From positions 1 through 64,000 of the forward strand of contig NZ_JAOQJU010000005.1 in assembly GCF_025567385.1 (NCBI RefSeq): a DNA stretch of 64,000 bases, written 5' to 3'. Below, one piece after another: positions 62,321 through 64,000 of the stretch (its first letter is position 1; every line of letters starts with the position of its first letter). Position numbers and translations under genes: made by a program. Under the pieces are notes generated by a model. It saw only the letters and a list, made by a program, of their open reading frames with translations, did not search any database and was not told the DNA's origin. This DNA comes from Claveliimonas acetigenes (GTDB lineage Bacteria; Bacillota; Clostridia; Lachnospirales; Lachnospiraceae).

Positions 62321-62354
62321 ACAGCGCAGGAGCTTTCGCTCCGGCGCTGTTTTT
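62321..62354 (+). terminator. Rho-independent terminator of the ferredoxin gene
   Basis: ACAGCGC...GCGCTGT (62321-62327/62344-62350) with inner GGAGC/GCTCC, TTTC loop and a T-run. Because A-rich sequence precedes it, it may also work on the minus strand. Confidence 0.85.
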
Positions 62355-62360
62355 ATTACG

Positions 62361-62391
62361 CAAAAAATGGCGGCTTACGAAAAGCCGCCAT
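62361..62391 (-). terminator. Rho-independent terminator of the sugar ABC operon
   Basis: ATGGCGGCTT/AAGCCGCCAT (62367-62376/62382-62391), 10-bp perfect stem, followed by six U on the minus strand, about 30 bases past the permease stop. Confidence 0.88.
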
Positions 62392-62419
62392 CTATCATAT
62401 CTCTACTATACGTTCATCA

Positions 62420-63469
62420 TTAGCCCTGCTTACGAACCTTCATGATAACACTCTGGATAACAAGGAAGAGACACAGCATAACAGCTGTTGTAATTCCTGT
62501 CCACCAAGCCTGATCCAATCCGGCTGAAGATACGATGTTCTTGATTGTGCTGAGTGAAAGAACTCCGAACAGAGTACCAATAATATTACCAACACCACCA
62601 GTCAGCATTGTACCACCGATAATGGAAGATGCAATAGCGTTCATCTCTTCTCCTGATGCATGGGACGGTGAACCGGAACCTACATGCAGGAAGTATACAA
62701 ATCCGCCAATACCCGCCAGAATTCCGCAGAGTAACTGAGCAAAGAATCTGGTTCTCTTTACGTTGATACCAAGCATCAAAGCGCTCTGACGGTTACCGCC
62801 TACAGCGTATAATGCACGTCCGAACTTTGTCCATCTAAGAACACAGAACAGAATGATTACTACTAAAAGCGCAACAACTACACCGATTTCAACATAAGCA
62901 TCTACATATTTACCAAGCTTATTTACAGAACCAAGTCCCGGAACTGTAATACGCGTACCCTTCAAAGCAACGAAATCTTCATTCGCAACATTGAACGGGC
63001 TTGAATTAACGATTGTCGTCATACCTCTGGCAAAGAACATACCTGCCAGAGTTACAATGAATGGCTGAATATCCAGGTATGCAACCAAGAATCCCTGTAC
63101 GAGACCAAATGCAACACCAATTGCCAGAGCAATGATAACTGCTACAGCTACATTTCCGCCTTTGAAATCCAGGTAAACTGCACAGCACATACCAACCAGA
63201 GCTGTAACACCACCAACGGAAATATCAATACCGCCGGTAATCATAACAATACTCAGACCACAAGATAAAATAATCAGTGCAGCATTCGCGTTCAGGATAT
63301 TCAGGAAAGTCTGTGCTTTCAGGAATCCTTTTCCCTGGAATATAATTGCCGCAATATACATAGCAAAGAAGATTACTACCGTGATAAGTAACAGCAGGTT
63401 TGTATCGGTCATATTCTTCAGCTTATTTCCAATACCGCCGCTCTTTGCTGCTTTTTTCTCTCCTGCCAT
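62420..63469 (-). CDS. Sugar ABC transporter permease (RbsC/YjfF-like)
   Basis: The 349-aa BPD_transp_2 permease has about nine or ten helices and the hallmark segments MITGGIDISVGGVTALVGM, PFIVTLAGMFFARGMTTI, YAVGGNRQSALMLGINVKRTRFFAQLLCGILAGIGGFVYF and SSIIGGTMLTGGVGNIIGTLFGVLSLSTIKN. It resembles YjfF of the galactofuranose transporter, but the substrate is not certain. The start MAGEKKAA is set by AAAGGAGG; it overlaps the end of the upstream permease region. Confidence 0.9.
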   Translation of the reverse strand: MAGEKKAAKSGGIGNKLKNMTDTNLLLLITVVIFFAMYIAAIIFQGKGFLKAQTFLNILNANAALIILSCGLSIVMITGGIDISVGGVTALVGMCCAVYLDFKGGNVAVAVIIALAIGVAFGLVQGFLVAYLDIQPFIVTLAGMFFARGMTTIVNSSPFNVANEDFVALKGTRITVPGLGSVNKLGKYVDAYVEIGVVVALLVVIILFCVLRWTKFGRALYAVGGNRQSALMLGINVKRTRFFAQLLCGILAGIGGFVYFLHVGSGSPSHASGEEMNAIASSIIGGTMLTGGVGNIIGTLFGVLSLSTIKNIVSSAGLDQAWWTGITTAVMLCLFLVIQSVIMKVRKQG

Positions 63470-63470
63470 A

Positions 63471-64000
63471 TTAGCCAACCTCCTTTACATCATGTTTCTT
63501 AGGCGCAATTTTTTTCTTAATTCCTGCAATGAAGTCCTTCATACCAGGTGCGCTCATAACAACCAGCACAATTACGACAACTGCCTTGTATGCCGGAAGT
63601 GCATCTGACTGTACATTAAACTTGTAAAGTGTGGTTGTCAGACACTGAATTACATATGCTCCGATAACGGAAGCTGTCATGTTGAATTTACCACCGCTCA
63701 ATGCATTTCCGCCAAGGGCAACTGCAAGGATGGCATCCATTTCAATATCCTTCGCTATAACTGAATAGTTAATAGAAGAAAGACGGCTTACTTTAATCAA
63801 TCCGACAACAGCAACACACAGACCCAGGATTACAAAAGAAAGGATCTTAATGAAAGCCGGATTCAGACCATTCAGTCTGGATGAGTTCTCATTGATACCA
63901 ACAGCTTCTGTATACAGCCTGAGGTTTGTAAAACGAAGCACTAACGCAATAACAATTACACAAATCATAGCGATAAAGAATGGCGTCGGAATCGGAATTC
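63471..64000 (-). CDS. Sugar ABC transporter permease, partial (runs off the window)
   Basis: About 176 C-terminal residues of a second BPD_transp_2 permease (YtfT-like). Its frame is open to the last base of the window (IPIPTPFFIAMICVIVIALVLRF...). Visible signatures include TEAVGINENSSRLNGLNPAFIKILSFVILGLCVAVVGLI and DAILAVALGGNALSGGKFNMTASVIGAYVIQCLTTTLY. Two permeases in tandem match the ytfT-yjfF arrangement, so the ATPase and binding protein should lie just to the right. Confidence 0.88.
   Translation of the reverse strand, partial: IPIPTPFFIAMICVIVIALVLRFTNLRLYTEAVGINENSSRLNGLNPAFIKILSFVILGLCVAVVGLIKVSRLSSINYSVIAKDIEMDAILAVALGGNALSGGKFNMTASVIGAYVIQCLTTTLYKFNVQSDALPAYKAVVVIVLVVMSAPGMKDFIAGIKKKIAPKKHDVKEVG

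Overview
The window looks like a chromosomal segment from a gut Firmicute of the family Lachnospiraceae (Dorea / Mediterraneibacter / Ruminococcus torques-like). This is inferred from gene content: a Na+-type V-ATPase operon, a large (Alu-containing) SRP RNA, an S-layer-homology LRR surface protein, a DUF4080 radical SAM protein, and a TnpV / MobA-L mobile island. Almost all genes run on the minus strand. The exceptions are the SRP RNA and the pflB-grcA-pflA-ferredoxin group at the right end.

Region 1 (about 1-14.9 kb) is an accessory island built from pieces of mobile DNA. It holds a C-terminally truncated Toprim/AAA replication protein, a MobA/MobL relaxase with a DUF3847 partner, and a convincing oriT (hairpin plus an AAGTGCGC nick-type core). 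A small XRE regulator, an SSB, an apparently intact IS1182-type insertion sequence and the C-terminal stump of an MmeI-like DNA methyltransferase follow. Next come a complete Bce-type antimicrobial-peptide resistance module (bceA-bceB-bceR-bceS plus a small membrane protein) and a TnpV/DUF6462 gene cluster. No integrase or type IV secretion genes are visible, so the island looks mobilizable or decayed rather than self-transmissible.

Region 2 (14.9-29.2 kb) is one long co-directional, tightly spaced run. In transcription order it is: histidine kinase, response regulator, trkH, trkA, trmH, nfeD, SPFH protein, patatin/ornithine carbamoyltransferase, birA, a small hypothetical, coaX, dusB, greA, lysS. 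Two architectures stand out: a single reading frame joining a patatin to an ornithine carbamoyltransferase, and a lysyl-tRNA synthetase with a C-terminal Trbp111-like tRNA-binding domain.

Region 3 (29.2-39 kb) has metK under a SAM-I riboswitch with its terminator, an LRR/FIVAR/SLH surface-protein gene broken by two frameshifts, murA, aroK, a small hypothetical and a DUF3990 protein. Region 4 (39-47.8 kb) is a complete nine-gene V/A-type ATPase operon whose K subunit keeps the sodium-binding residues. Region 5 (47.8-58.6 kb) carries trmL, an aminotransferase, an Lrp regulator, a PurM-like protein, a radical SAM protein, the SRP RNA, tadA, dgt, a long XRE-type protein and a sugar-binding lipoprotein.

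Region 6 (58.6-64 kb) holds a split pyruvate formate-lyase (catalytic body and separate glycyl-radical domain), its activase, a ferredoxin, and two sugar ABC permeases that run off the window. A roughly 131-nt strongly folded element sits directly in front of pflB. A second notable non-coding feature is a pair of roughly 85-bp repeats with covarying perfect palindromes, one upstream of dusB and one upstream of tadA.
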